Shown here: positions 16,949-25,878 of the stretch, in pieces
Numbering within the stretch: the stretch's first letter is position 1
Layout: every line of letters begins with the position of its first letter
Assembly (NCBI RefSeq): GCF_016907275.1
Contig: NZ_JAFBBP010000001.1
Span: forward strand, 1,550,001 to 1,614,000
DNA length: 64,000 nt
Direction of reading: 5' to 3'
From: Micromonospora luteifusca
Lineage (GTDB): Bacteria > Actinomycetota > Actinomycetes > Mycobacteriales > Micromonosporaceae
Notes under the pieces: model-generated
Seen by the model: the letters and a program-made list of their open reading frames with translations, nothing else
Databases searched by the model: none
What the model was told of the DNA's origin: nothing
Made by a program: the position numbers and the translations under genes

Positions 16949-17407
16949 ATGAGTGATGACCACGAGAGCACCCTCGGCCAGATCGAAACCGAGGTTGCCC
17001 TGCTGATGCGGTTCGGCGAAGCGACCCGGCGGGCCACCGGCACCGCCGAGCACCGGGTGCTCGACCGAGCGGCGTACGTCATCCTGCGCCACCTGGCCGA
17101 CGCCGGCCCGCAGAACGTCTCCGCGCTCGCCGCCCGGCTCAACCTGGACGGCTCGACCGTGACCCGGCAGGTGTCCGCGCTACAGCGGGACGGCCTGATC
17201 ACCCGCACCCCGGATCCGTCCGATGGACGGGGCACGGTCATCTCCCCGACCTCGGCCGGTCTGCAGCGGATGGCCGCCGTGCAGGCCGCCCGCACCCGGC
17301 TCTACGGCGACATGCTGGCCGACTGGAGCGCCGAGGACCGGGCCACGCTGGCGACCCTCCTGGGCCGCCTCAACCAGGCCCTGATATCCCGCAACCGCCA
17401 ACGCTGA
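16949..17407 (+). CDS. MarR family transcriptional regulator
   Basis: A 152-aa MarR repressor from ATG 16949 (the open frame extends far upstream through the opposite-strand MFS gene). The winged helix spans about residues 50-110: LADAGPQNVSALAARLNLDG, STVTRQVSALQRDGLITRTP and the wing DPSDGRGTVISPT. Flanking helices form the dimer interface. It faces the MFS gene across a 39-bp palindrome and probably represses both. The effector is unknown. Confidence 0.9.
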   Translation: MSDDHESTLGQIETEVALLMRFGEATRRATGTAEHRVLDRAAYVILRHLADAGPQNVSALAARLNLDGSTVTRQVSALQRDGLITRTPDPSDGRGTVISPTSAGLQRMAAVQAARTRLYGDMLADWSAEDRATLATLLGRLNQALISRNRQR

Positions 17408-17432
17408 CCGCGCCGGCCGCCGCGAAACAGGA

Positions 17433-17467
17433 ACGCCCGGGCACCGATCACGTCGGCACCCGGGCGT
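17433..17467. terminator. Shared terminator between marR and mctP-like gene
   Basis: ACGCCCGGG (17433-17441) pairs with CCCGGGCGT (17459-17467) around a 17-base loop that itself can pair partly (CACCG / CGGCA). It sits between convergent stops, so it can serve both directions. No T-tract, as is usual in high-GC actinobacteria. Confidence 0.55.
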
Positions 17468-17477
17468 ACCCGAGAGG

Positions 17478-19127
17478 TCAGGCGACCGGTTCGCGGGCCG
17501 AGTCGGCGTCGCGTTCGGTGCCGGGGGTGACCCGGGGGTCGCCCTCGTCGGCGAAGTAGTCGTCCGGCGTGGTGCCGTCGACTCCCTCCTCCACCTTGGC
17601 GGCCCGCAGCGCCAGCGTCACCAGCGCCGCGACGGCCAGGTTGACCGCCACCGCCACGATGCCGACGTAGATCGTCCGGGTGGTGTCGAAGCCGAACTCC
17701 GACAGCGGGAACGCCGAGCCACCGAAGTGCTTCCGGGTCGGGCTGGCCACCTGGTAGAGCATCCACATGCCCAGGCCCATGCCCACCGCCCAGCCGACGA
17801 TCAGCCCGGTGCGGTGGAACCAGCGGGTGTAGAGGCCCAACGCCACCGCCGGCAGCGTCTGCAGGATGATCACGCCGCCGATCAGCTGAAGGTCGATGGA
17901 GAACTGCGGGTCGAGGAAGACGATGCAGGCCACCGCGCCGACCTTCACCACCAGGGAGGTGATCTTCGAGACGTTCGCCTCCTGGGCCGGGGAGGCGTCC
18001 CGCTTCAGGTACTCCTTGTAGATGTTGCGGGTGAACAGGTTCGCCGCCGCGATCGACATGATCGCCGCGGGCACCAGCGCGCCGATGCCGATCGCCGCGT
18101 ACGCCACACCGGCGAACCAGTCCGGGAACTGCTGGTCGAACAGCAGCGGCACGACGGTGTTGCTGTCGACCGTCCCCTCCTTCGCGCCCGGCAGCGGCTT
18201 CACGCCGGCCGCGATGGCCATGTAGCCGAGCAGCGCGATCAACCCCAACAGCAGGCTGTACGCCGGCAGCGCCGACATGTTCCGCTTGATCACGTCCCGG
18301 TTCCGGCTGGCCAGCACACCGGTGATGCTGTGCGGGTAGAGGAAGAGCGCCAACGCCGAACCGAGCGCCAACGTGACGTACTGAAGCTGGTTGTTGCCGT
18401 TGAGCAGAATGCCGTCGTTCGGGTTGGGTGAGGCGTCGAACTTCGCGTCCGCGGCGGCGAAGATGTCACCCCAGCCACCCAGCTTGTACGGCAGGTAGAC
18501 GATCGCCACCAGGATGACGATGTAGATCAGGCTGTCCTTGACGAACGCGATCAGCGCCGGCGCGCGCAGCCCCGACTGGTACGTGTAGGCGGCCAGGATG
18601 GCGAACGCGATGATGATCGGCAGGTGCCGGGCCAGCGCGTTGTCGCCGGTGACACCCATCGTCTTGAGCACCGCCTCGATGCCGACCAGCTGCAACGCGA
18701 TGTACGGCATGGTGGCGACGATGCCGGTGATGGCGATCAGCAGTGCCAGCACCGGTGAGTCGAACCGGTTGCGGACGAAGTCGGCCGGCGTGACGAACCC
18801 GTGCCGGTGCGACACCGACCAGAGCCGCACCAGCACCAGGAAGACCAGCGGATAGATGACGATCGTGTACGGCACGGCGAAGAACCCGGCCGCGCCGGCA
18901 CCGAACATCAACGCCGGCACCGCCACGAAGGTGTACGCGGTGTAGAGGTCACCGCCGACCAGGAACCAGGTGATCCAGCCGCCGAAACTGCGGCCGCCCA
19001 GCCCCCACTCGTCCAGGTGCGCCATGTCCTTCGGTGCCCGCCACCGGGCGGCCACGAAGCCCATCACGCTCACCAGCAGGAAGAGGAACGTGAAGACGAT
19101 GATCTCGGTGAGATGGTCCCGCCACAT
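17478..19127 (-). CDS. mctP: Sodium:solute symporter, monocarboxylate type (MctP-like)
   Basis: A 549-aa SSS-family protein with about 13 helices. The opening HLTEIIVFTFLFLLVSVMGF, EWGLGGRSFGGWITWFLVGG and DLYTAYTFVAVPALMFGAGA match the MctP/MctC monocarboxylate permeases that import lactate, pyruvate, acetate or alanine. GIGALVPAAIMSIAAANLFT lies in the conserved sodium-binding region. The C-terminus is hydrophilic and acidic. Its ATG overlaps the TGA of the upstream DUF3311 gene by one base, so the two are translationally coupled, as is usual for this transporter type. Confidence 0.85.
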   Translation of the reverse strand: MWRDHLTEIIVFTFLFLLVSVMGFVAARWRAPKDMAHLDEWGLGGRSFGGWITWFLVGGDLYTAYTFVAVPALMFGAGAAGFFAVPYTIVIYPLVFLVLVRLWSVSHRHGFVTPADFVRNRFDSPVLALLIAITGIVATMPYIALQLVGIEAVLKTMGVTGDNALARHLPIIIAFAILAAYTYQSGLRAPALIAFVKDSLIYIVILVAIVYLPYKLGGWGDIFAAADAKFDASPNPNDGILLNGNNQLQYVTLALGSALALFLYPHSITGVLASRNRDVIKRNMSALPAYSLLLGLIALLGYMAIAAGVKPLPGAKEGTVDSNTVVPLLFDQQFPDWFAGVAYAAIGIGALVPAAIMSIAAANLFTRNIYKEYLKRDASPAQEANVSKITSLVVKVGAVACIVFLDPQFSIDLQLIGGVIILQTLPAVALGLYTRWFHRTGLIVGWAVGMGLGMWMLYQVASPTRKHFGGSAFPLSEFGFDTTRTIYVGIVAVAVNLAVAALVTLALRAAKVEEGVDGTTPDDYFADEGDPRVTPGTERDADSAREPVA

Positions 19128-19369
19128 CAGCGGCCTCCCCGCTTCTTCGTCATCTGGTAGACCAGCGTCGTGGTGGTGACGCCGAGCAGGATGTACGCCA
19201 GTTGCAGCCAGTAGAAGCGCGGGAAGCCGAAGACCCGGGGCGAGTCGCCGTTGAAGAAGACCGGGATCAGCGGCACCACGATGGGAATGAAGAGCAACCA
19301 GTTCCAGGGGCTGTGGTCCTTAGCCCTGGACGGCGCCGTGGTGGGCGCCTCCGGTTCGGGTGCAGCCAT
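19127..19369 (-). CDS. DUF3311 small membrane protein
   Basis: An 80-aa protein from ATG 19369 with two helices (NWLLFIPIVVPLIPVFF and RFYWLQLAYILLGVTTTTLV) and a basic tail. DUF3311 proteins are nearly always encoded just before an SSS symporter and are presumed accessory subunits. Its stop overlaps the symporter start (TGATG). The unusually long open frame upstream of 19369 is not coding. Confidence 0.85.
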   Translation of the reverse strand: MAAPEPEAPTTAPSRAKDHSPWNWLLFIPIVVPLIPVFFNGDSPRVFGFPRFYWLQLAYILLGVTTTTLVYQMTKKRGGR

Positions 19370-19543
19370 CTGACACACCTCCGGGGAGTCGAGGCATTCG
19401 ATGTAACGGCCGGAGGCTACGACCCTGTGATGGCCGTCACCGCGCCCGCTCGGAAGGTGCTGCGCTGAACGGTTTGTCGGCTGCGCCGAACGGCGCGCCC
19501 GGTTCGGCTGGCGGATGAGCAGGTGCGGCTGGCCGTCGACGGT

Positions 19544-19578
19544 GTGGGGCCCGGGTGCGGTTCGCACCCGGGCCCCAC
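19544..19578 (-). terminator. Terminator of M14 carboxypeptidase gene
   Basis: A perfect 16-bp stem (19544-19559 with 19563-19578) and a 3-base loop, 33 bases downstream of the carboxypeptidase stop codon at 19611. It separates that gene from the DUF3311-symporter operon. Confidence 0.85.
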
Positions 19579-19610
19579 GACTGTCGATCGCTGGCTTCAC
19601 CCAGCCGCGG

Positions 19611-22067
19611 TCACCGCTGTGCCGCCCAGAGCACGGCCCGGCCGAGCTGCGACTGCAGACCCTTGGGGTGCAGACGGAACGTCGGGTCGGTGCCGAACAG
19701 CACCACGCCGTTGCCCGCGGTGGAGACACCCCGCACGATGCTGGCCTGGTTGGCCGCCGAGGTCTGCCCGTTCGCGCCGTCGGTGGCCCACCAGCCGGCG
19801 AGCAGCGGGTCGGCCGCGTACGACTGCTCGACCTCGACGTTGGCACCCAGGTCGGTGAACCAGACGGGCTGGCTGATGAAGGTGTGCGGTATCGCCGAGG
19901 TGGTGACCGGTCCCCCGTGGTTCACGATGTTGGCCACCCCGCTGGCCAGGCTCGGCGCCGCGGTGGCGGTCACGGTCAGCAGCGCGGCGGCGTTGCTGAA
20001 GGACGCCCCGGCGGTGCCCAGGCCGACCACGCCACCGCCGCCGGCGAGGAAGCGGTCCAGGGCGGACCGGTTCTCGGCGGTCAGGTCCGCCAGGTTGACG
20101 TTGCCGGCGACCAGCAGCACGTCGACGTCCTCGGTCAACGTGTCGGTCAGCGTCGCGGCGGTCACCGCACGCGCCTCGAAGCCGAGGTCGGCGAGGGTGT
20201 CCCGCTCCTCGACCGTACCGAGATAGCCGACCACGACCCGGTCCAGCCGGGTGCCCCGCCAACGGGCCGGCGCCCGCTCGAAGCTGACCGCGTGGGCGCG
20301 GACCTCCGCACCGGCCAACGTGCGGTTGAACGGGGTGCCGGGAACGACCACCGACCCGTCTCCGAGCCGGTAGACCTCGACGCCCTTGGCGAGCAGCGAG
20401 TTCACCGCGAGCAGGTCGGCGGCGTCGCGCAGATCCAGGCGCAGGTCGGACCGGCCGGCGGGCAGCGTGCCCTCGGCCCGCCCGTCGTAGGTCCGTTCCA
20501 GGCGTACCCGGGGCAGGGTGTTCCAGAGGGTGTCCACGGTGGCGCCCCAGGTGAGGCCCTGACTCCAGGCTGCCGGTCCGGCGTACAGGTCGTCCACCCG
20601 GTCGGTGATGTCCGCGCCCGGTTCGAGCAGCGAGTTGACCAGGCCGCGCTTGGGCTGATGCATGTCCACGACGTACGAGCCGGCCTGGTAGCGGTTACCG
20701 CCGGCGGTGAACGGCTGCTTCGCCCTCCACACCCGGCCACCGCTGCCGATCAGCAGGTCGACCAGGCGGGCCGCCGCCGGCTCGGAACGCTGACCGGTGC
20801 CGCTCGGGATGACGTACGCCCGGGGGAAGGTGGTGTTGTAGTTGTCCTCCGGTCCCCAGCCGGGCACGTAGCCGTCGGGGAGGTCGCGCAACGGCTCACC
20901 GGCCAGGCCCCGGCGGTAGACCTCGGCCTGGTCGTGCAGCACCTCGGCCCGGTGGTCCTGGATGTAACGCAACGAGGTACGGATCGCCACCTCGTGCACG
21001 TCGGTGTTGATACCGGAGCGGCGTACCCGCTCGGCCGGGGTGAGCGATCCGCCGCGCGGGTTCAGCGGAGCCTCGATGGTGTACGGGATGCTGCTCTGCA
21101 ACATGGCGAACGACGGCACGTAGATCGGTGGGAAGTCGTCCCACACGCCCGGCTCGTCGTCGCGGAACGGGATCCGGGCCCGCTGGGTTTCGGCGTACCC
21201 GAGGCCGCGCAGGCCCTCCTCGATCGCCAGCGCGTTGGGCAGGCCGTGCTTGATGTACAGGTCGTACTCGTTGTTGACGTTGTGCGGCGGCGTGCTCGGG
21301 TGCAGCAGGGTCGGGTTGACGTACCCGTGCAGGTCCAGCGTGATGATCGGCTTGGTGTCGATGATCAGGTCGCGGATGAGGTTGGTCTCCGGCTGCGCGA
21401 CGATGGTCAGGTCGCGGTTGAGGTCGTAGCCGGCCGCGTTGGCCCGGGTGCCGGCGACTCGGCCGTCCGGGTTCGAGGTGATGTTGAAGACCAGTCGGTT
21501 GCGCCGCAACAGCTCGGCGACCTCCGAGGTGCGGTCGGTGGCGAAGCCCTCGATCACCCGCAGAGCGGCGTCGGTGCCCTCCCACTCGTTGCCGTGGATG
21601 TTGGCGTTGATGAAGAGCGGCGTCTTGTAGCCGGCGAGCAGCTTGCGGTCCCGCTGCGCCCGGGCCGGCTCGTCCTCGATGAGCCGCTTCCAGGTCTCCT
21701 GCTGTCGCGCCTCACTGCGGCTCTCCGGCGCGGTCACGGTGACCGCGTACAGGTCGTAGCCGCCCGCGGACTTCCCGGCGACCCGGGCGGAGACCCGGTC
21801 GCTGGCCCGCTGGAGCGCGTTCAGCTTCGGCGCGATGTCGTCGTAGGGAATCACGCCGATCGGGATGGAAGCGTCGGCCGGGTTGTCCGGCCAGACCGGG
21901 AGGGTGCTCTGGCGGGGGTAGCCGCGTACGTCGGAGAGGTCGACGGGGGCTGGCGGCACCGTGGGCAGCGCGGTGGCGGACGCCGGCTCGGTCAGGGCCA
22001 CGGTCGCGAGCAACGCGGCGCTCACCGCTGTCGCGGTGAGCCGGGGTAGACGTCTTGTGGACAGCAT
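19611..22067 (-). CDS. Secreted M14 family zinc carboxypeptidase
   Basis: An 818-aa exported peptidase. The signal peptide MLSTRRLPRLTATAVSAALL ends near ASA. The M14 fold occupies about residues 60-420: NANIHGNEWEGTDAALRVIE contains the HxxE zinc pair, FNITSNPDGR and GYDLNRDL are conserved substrate-site motifs, and TLDLHGYVN gives the third zinc histidine. Residues beyond about 450 form a beta-rich and Rossmann-like C-terminal region (GNVNLADLTAENRSALDRFL) found in large actinobacterial M14 proteins. It probably trims peptides outside the cell. It has its own terminator and appears monocistronic. Confidence 0.85.
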   Translation of the reverse strand: MLSTRRLPRLTATAVSAALLATVALTEPASATALPTVPPAPVDLSDVRGYPRQSTLPVWPDNPADASIPIGVIPYDDIAPKLNALQRASDRVSARVAGKSAGGYDLYAVTVTAPESRSEARQQETWKRLIEDEPARAQRDRKLLAGYKTPLFINANIHGNEWEGTDAALRVIEGFATDRTSEVAELLRRNRLVFNITSNPDGRVAGTRANAAGYDLNRDLTIVAQPETNLIRDLIIDTKPIITLDLHGYVNPTLLHPSTPPHNVNNEYDLYIKHGLPNALAIEEGLRGLGYAETQRARIPFRDDEPGVWDDFPPIYVPSFAMLQSSIPYTIEAPLNPRGGSLTPAERVRRSGINTDVHEVAIRTSLRYIQDHRAEVLHDQAEVYRRGLAGEPLRDLPDGYVPGWGPEDNYNTTFPRAYVIPSGTGQRSEPAAARLVDLLIGSGGRVWRAKQPFTAGGNRYQAGSYVVDMHQPKRGLVNSLLEPGADITDRVDDLYAGPAAWSQGLTWGATVDTLWNTLPRVRLERTYDGRAEGTLPAGRSDLRLDLRDAADLLAVNSLLAKGVEVYRLGDGSVVVPGTPFNRTLAGAEVRAHAVSFERAPARWRGTRLDRVVVGYLGTVEERDTLADLGFEARAVTAATLTDTLTEDVDVLLVAGNVNLADLTAENRSALDRFLAGGGGVVGLGTAGASFSNAAALLTVTATAAPSLASGVANIVNHGGPVTTSAIPHTFISQPVWFTDLGANVEVEQSYAADPLLAGWWATDGANGQTSAANQASIVRGVSTAGNGVVLFGTDPTFRLHPKGLQSQLGRAVLWAAQR

Positions 22068-22344
22068 GACGGATCTCCTGTCGGAGGGGGACGCGCAGGC
22101 GGACGCACCGCGGGGCCGGAGACCAGCGGGGATGGGAAACGCCTACAGCGTGCGGGGGAGGGAGGAACCCGGCGTCAGATGGAACGTCGACAGGCGGCGC
22201 TGGCGACGCGCAGGAGGTCGATGTGACCCCGCTTCGTCAGGTGAACGCTTCGCACGAACCGATCTTGAACCGGGGTCCATCCACTGTCAACAGTTTCCGC
22301 ACAGGTTCGGCCCATCGAGCCAGAACCCTCCCGACAGATGGGAA

Positions 22345-23604
22345 CTAGTCGATCTCGGCGAGGTGGGCGGTGTCGTTGACCGTGCGGACGGCGACGCCAC
22401 CGTCGGGCCACAGGTCGAGCACCGAGATGCCGGCCGCGTCCAGGAAGAGCCGATGCAGGAACCCGTCGCCGGCCGCGAGCGCGTCGCGCAGCACCAGCTT
22501 GATCGGCGAGACGTGCGAGACGACCACCACGGTCTCCCCGGGGTACGCGGTGAGGAGCCCCGCTATGACGCGGTGGGCGCGTTCAGCGACGTGGGTGAAC
22601 GACTCCCCGCCCGGCGGGGCGATCCGGGGTGAGGCGAGCCAGGCGTCCATCTCCCCCGGCCACTGCTGGCGCACCTCGGCGAAGGTGCGCCCCTCCCACT
22701 GGCCGAAGTCGCACTCGATCAGGTCGTCGTCGGTGCGGACCGGCACGTCACCGAGTGCCTCGGCGATCACCGCCGCGGTGGACGTACACCGGGACAGCGG
22801 TGAGCTGAGCACGGCCGCGACGGACGGGGCCAGCGCGGCCACCCGGGTGCCGGTGGCTCGGGCCTGGGCCCGGCCCCTCTCGGAGAGCGGCACGTCGCCG
22901 CGCCCGGAGTAGCGCCGCTGCTCGGTGTACTCGGTCTCGCCGTGCCGGACCAGGATCAGCCGGGTGGCGGTGAAACTCGGTCGCGGCTCCCACGAGGCCG
23001 GCGCGGTCGCCGGGTCGCTGCCGACGATCGGGGCGGCGGGCGTCGTCGAGGGCTGGCCGGCGGTCGCAGCCGTCGCAGGACGGCCGGGGGCCGCGGTCGT
23101 CGCAGGACGGCCGGGGGCCGCGGTCGTCGCAGGACGGCCGGGGGCCGCGGTCGTCGCAGGACGGCCGGGGGCCGCAGTCGCCGACGGACGACCCGCGGCG
23201 GCGTCCATGGCGGCGTTGGCGAGCGCGTCGGCATGCCGGTTCTGCTCGCGGGGGATCCAGGTGAACCGGACCGCGGTGAACCGGCCCACCAACCCGGCGG
23301 CCTGCGCGGCGAGGGGTCGCAGGCCGGGGTGCTTGATCTGCCACCGGCCGCACATCTGCTCGACCACCAGCTTGGAGTCCATCCGGACGTCCACCTCGGC
23401 GGCACCCAGCTCGGCGGCGGCGGACAAACCGGCGATCAGCCCCTGGTACTCGGCGACGTTGTTGGTCGCCGTGCCGAGCGACTCGGAGCGCTCGGCGAGC
23501 ACCTCCCCGGTCTCCGGGTCGCGCACCACCGCGCCGTAGCCGGCGGGGCCGGGGTTGCCCCGGGACCCACCGTCGGCCTCGACGGCGACCACGCGCGGCG
23601 CCAC
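22345..23604 (-). CDS. Bifunctional RNase H / acid phosphatase
   Basis: A 419-aa fusion known in actinobacteria (M. tuberculosis Rv2228c type). Residues 1-135 are an RNase HI domain with catalytic acids in EADGGSRGNPG, NNVAEYQGL, RMDSKLVVEQ and RHADALAN. Residues about 215-419 are a histidine phosphatase (CobC/PhoE-like) with LVRHGETEYTE (catalytic His), LSSPLSRCTSTA and VVVSHVSPIKL. The linker (about 140-180) is built of a nine-residue unit (TTAAPGRPA) repeated almost exactly four times. The protein degrades RNA in RNA-DNA hybrids; the phosphatase may act on alpha-ribazole phosphate. It starts just 3 bases after the zinc-ribbon gene ends. Confidence 0.9.
   Translation of the reverse strand: MAPRVVAVEADGGSRGNPGPAGYGAVVRDPETGEVLAERSESLGTATNNVAEYQGLIAGLSAAAELGAAEVDVRMDSKLVVEQMCGRWQIKHPGLRPLAAQAAGLVGRFTAVRFTWIPREQNRHADALANAAMDAAAGRPSATAAPGRPATTAAPGRPATTAAPGRPATTAAPGRPATAATAGQPSTTPAAPIVGSDPATAPASWEPRPSFTATRLILVRHGETEYTEQRRYSGRGDVPLSERGRAQARATGTRVAALAPSVAAVLSSPLSRCTSTAAVIAEALGDVPVRTDDDLIECDFGQWEGRTFAEVRQQWPGEMDAWLASPRIAPPGGESFTHVAERAHRVIAGLLTAYPGETVVVVSHVSPIKLVLRDALAAGDGFLHRLFLDAAGISVLDLWPDGGVAVRTVNDTAHLAEID
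23060..23180. repeat. 27-bp tandem repeat in RNase H-phosphatase linker
   Basis: The unit GTCGTCGCAGGACGGCCGGG plus GGCCGCG recurs about four times in direct tandem with very few differences, encoding the TTAAPGRPA units of the interdomain linker. Near-identity at the DNA level suggests recent slippage expansion. Confidence 0.8.
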
Positions 23605-23607
23605 GAC

Positions 23608-24345
23608 CTACAGACCCGACTCGTTGGTGCGAACCATGATCCGTCGGCAGTCCTCGCAGCGGACCACGTCGTCCGGGGCGGTCTTGCGGATCCGGGCCAG
23701 GTCGGCACCGGAAAGCTCCAACCGGCACCCGCCGCAGCGCCCCGCGCTGAGCAGTGCGGCACCCAGCCCGGTGTCCTCGCGGATCTTGTCGTAGAGGTTG
23801 ACCAGGTCGCTCGGGAGGTCGGCGGCGAGCGGCTGACGGGCCCCCCGCTTGAACTCCTCCTCCTTGGCGATCTCGGCCATCGCTTGGTCGCGGCGCTGCT
23901 CGGTGGCGGCCCGCTTGTCGCGGGTCTCGGCCAACCGCTGCTCCACGCCGTCCAGCACGCCCTGGGCGGTCTCCCGCTGCTCCATCAGCTCCAGCTCGGC
24001 GTCCTCCAGGTCGCCCTGGCGCCGGTTCAGCGAGACCAGCTCGTGCTGGAGCGCCTCCAACTCGCGGGCCGGGCCGGTGCCGGCAGCGAGCCGGTTCTGG
24101 TCCTTCTCCTTACGGGCCCGGACCTGCTCGACGTCCTTCTCCAGCCGGGCGATGTCCCGGTCCAGGTCGTCAACGGCCACCTGGGCGCGGACCCGCTCGT
24201 CCTCCAACGACGACAACTCCCGGGCCAGCGACTCCAGCTCGGCCCGCTCGGGCAGCGACCGCCGGCGGTGGGCGAGCTGGGCGAGGTTGGTGTCGATCGC
24301 CTGGAGGTCGAGCAGGCGGCGCTGCACCTGAGGGTCAGCCTTCAC
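23608..24345 (-). CDS. Coiled-coil zinc-ribbon protein (DUF164/CdgA-like, PF02591)
   Basis: A 245-aa protein. Residues about 10-175 are a long coiled coil rich in Glu, Arg, Leu and Gln (ELSSLEDERVRAQVAVDDLD). The C-terminal zinc ribbon has two Cys pairs: CGGC (near residue 205) and CEDC (near 231). The family is commonly encoded between a Nif3-like and an RNase H-like gene in actinobacteria, as here. A nucleic-acid or secretion-related scaffold role has been proposed for homologues; the exact function is unclear. Its start overlaps the 3' end of the Nif3 gene by 11 bases. Confidence 0.85.
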   Translation of the reverse strand: MKADPQVQRRLLDLQAIDTNLAQLAHRRRSLPERAELESLARELSSLEDERVRAQVAVDDLDRDIARLEKDVEQVRARKEKDQNRLAAGTGPARELEALQHELVSLNRRQGDLEDAELELMEQRETAQGVLDGVEQRLAETRDKRAATEQRRDQAMAEIAKEEEFKRGARQPLAADLPSDLVNLYDKIREDTGLGAALLSAGRCGGCRLELSGADLARIRKTAPDDVVRCEDCRRIMVRTNESGL

Positions 24346-25207
24346 GGTCGGGCTCCTTGTCGTCCACAGCGGGTGCGGCGGCGTGCACGGTCCACGGGTC
24401 GGTGTCCAGGTCGGACACCAGCGTCTCGACGCCCAGTGCCTCCCGTAGGAGGGCGGCCAGGTCGTCCAGCCACGGTCGTTCGGTCGCCCAGTGGGCGGCG
24501 TCGATCAGGGCGGGACCATCGGCGGCGAGGTGCTCGCCGGCCGGGTGGTGCCGCAGGTCGGCGGTGAGGAACGCGTCCACCCCGGCGGCGGTCGCGGCGC
24601 CGAGGAAGCTGTCCCCCGACCCGCCGCTGACGGCGAGGGTACGAACCATACGCCCGGGATCCCCCGCGGCGCGAACTCCCCAGGACGTGACGGGGAGCAC
24701 GGCGGCGGCGTGCCGGGTCAGCTCGGCGAGAGTCATCGGCTGGGGCAGCTCGCCGATCCGACCGAAACCCCGGTCGTCGCCGTGAGCGGGAGAGCCGGGC
24801 GCGGGCCGCTGCAGGGGACGCAGCCCGGTCAGCCGGAACCGGGCGGCGAGGGCGTCGGAGACGCCCGGAGCGGCCACGTCGGCGTTGGTGTGCGCCGCGT
24901 AGAGCGCCACCCCGGCCCGGATCAGCTGGTGGATGATCCGCCCCTTGAAGGTCGTCGGAGCGACCGACGAGACCCCGCGCAGCAGCAGCGGATGATGCGA
25001 GATGATCATGTCCACGTCGGCGGCCAGCGCTTCGGCGACCGTCTCGGGCACCACGTCGACCACACAGAGCACCCGGCGGACCGGGGCGGCGGGCTCGCCG
25101 AGCACCAGGCCCACCCGGTCCCACTCCTCGGCCCAGACCGGCGGATAGCGCCGTTCCAGCTCGGCCACCACGTCGGTCACCGTGGGGTCGGATCCGCTTG
25201 TGCTCAC
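24335..25207 (-). CDS. Nif3-like dinuclear metal centre protein (DUF34)
   Basis: A 290-aa member of the NIF3/DUF34 family. Metal-binding motifs are visible: the His pair in IISHHPLLLRG, YAAHTNADVA, and a C-terminal DAAHWATERPWL with His and Glu. The length is at the short end of the family (260-370 aa), lacking the inserted PII-like domain of some members. A GTP cyclohydrolase-like or metal-insertion role has been proposed in the literature but is not settled. It is first in a three-gene minus-strand operon with the zinc-ribbon and RNase H-phosphatase genes. Confidence 0.85.
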   Translation of the reverse strand: MSTSGSDPTVTDVVAELERRYPPVWAEEWDRVGLVLGEPAAPVRRVLCVVDVVPETVAEALAADVDMIISHHPLLLRGVSSVAPTTFKGRIIHQLIRAGVALYAAHTNADVAAPGVSDALAARFRLTGLRPLQRPAPGSPAHGDDRGFGRIGELPQPMTLAELTRHAAAVLPVTSWGVRAAGDPGRMVRTLAVSGGSGDSFLGAATAAGVDAFLTADLRHHPAGEHLAADGPALIDAAHWATERPWLDDLAALLREALGVETLVSDLDTDPWTVHAAAPAVDDKEPDREG

Positions 25208-25280
25208 GGCGGGCCAGCTTACCGGCGCGGGGGCGGTCCAGTGGTGACGCCCGGCCCGACCGCGCCGAGCGGAAGGCCCG

Positions 25281-25306
25281 CCGTGAGCCCTAGGCGGCGC
25301 TCACGG
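25281..25306 (-). terminator. Hairpin overlapping the flavoprotein stop codon
   Basis: CCGTGAGC (25281-25288) pairs with GCTCACGG (25299-25306). The flavoprotein stop codon (25290-25292) lies in the loop. Plausible terminator, though the 8-bp stem is short. Confidence 0.4.
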
Positions 25307-25865
25307 AGACGGTGTGCAACGCGGCCAGCGGCAACGCCCACGGGAAGTCATGCAAATGCTGCTCCCCCGTGCCCGGTGGGTGCAGGGCGATCACGTGCTC
25401 GCCGAAGAGCACCGTGACGCCCCACTCGGCCAGTCGAGCCACCCCGGCACGAAACGCCGGGTGGGCGGCCATCGCGGCGTTGGTGTACGGCACCGCGACG
25501 AGGGGGACGCCCTTGCCCTGCGCCTCGACCAGCAGACCGAGCGCGAGGGTATCGGTGATCCCGGCCGCCCATTTGTTGACCGTGTTGACGGTGGCCGGGC
25601 AGACGATCATGGCGTCGGCGGGCGGCAGCACGTCCGGGTCACCCGGATTCTTGTAGTGCGTCCGCACCGGGTGGCCGGTCTGCCGAATCAGGGCCGACTG
25701 GTCGACGAACTTTGCGCCGTCCGGCGTGGTGACCACGCAGACGTCCCAACCGTCCTGTTGGGCAAGGTCGACCAGACGACCGACGTGCCGTGCCAGCGGC
25801 GAGCCGCAGGCGATGACGTAGAGCACCTCGCGGTGCTCGCTGTTGCGCAGTGAACCGGCCATCAA
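25290..25865 (-). CDS. Flavoprotein (phosphopantothenoylcysteine decarboxylase-like)
   Basis: A 191-aa protein of the flavoprotein superfamily (PF02441). VLYVIACGSPLARHVGRLVD is the N-terminal Rossmann-like strand-loop-helix. DAMIVCPATVNTVNKWAAGI with the P-A-T-x-N-T motif binds FMN, and VPLVAVPYTNAAMAAHPAFR follows. The family includes PPC decarboxylase, EpiD/MrsD and stand-alone regulators' partners. It is encoded 13 bases after the XRE regulator on the same strand. This XRE-flavoprotein pairing recurs in actinomycetes; the substrate is unknown. Confidence 0.8.
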   Translation of the reverse strand: MMAGSLRNSEHREVLYVIACGSPLARHVGRLVDLAQQDGWDVCVVTTPDGAKFVDQSALIRQTGHPVRTHYKNPGDPDVLPPADAMIVCPATVNTVNKWAAGITDTLALGLLVEAQGKGVPLVAVPYTNAAMAAHPAFRAGVARLAEWGVTVLFGEHVIALHPPGTGEQHLHDFPWALPLAALHTVSVSAA

Positions 25866-25878
25866 ACCGGCTCCGCGC

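Noticed and set aside
19515..22049. 844-codon plus-strand open frame
   Set aside because: It is the antisense shadow of the M14 carboxypeptidase, which has a signal peptide and zinc motifs; the plus-strand product has no recognisable features.
23040..23190. Possible CRISPR array because of regular repeats
   Set aside because: The 27-bp units are contiguous with no spacers and lie in frame within a coding linker.
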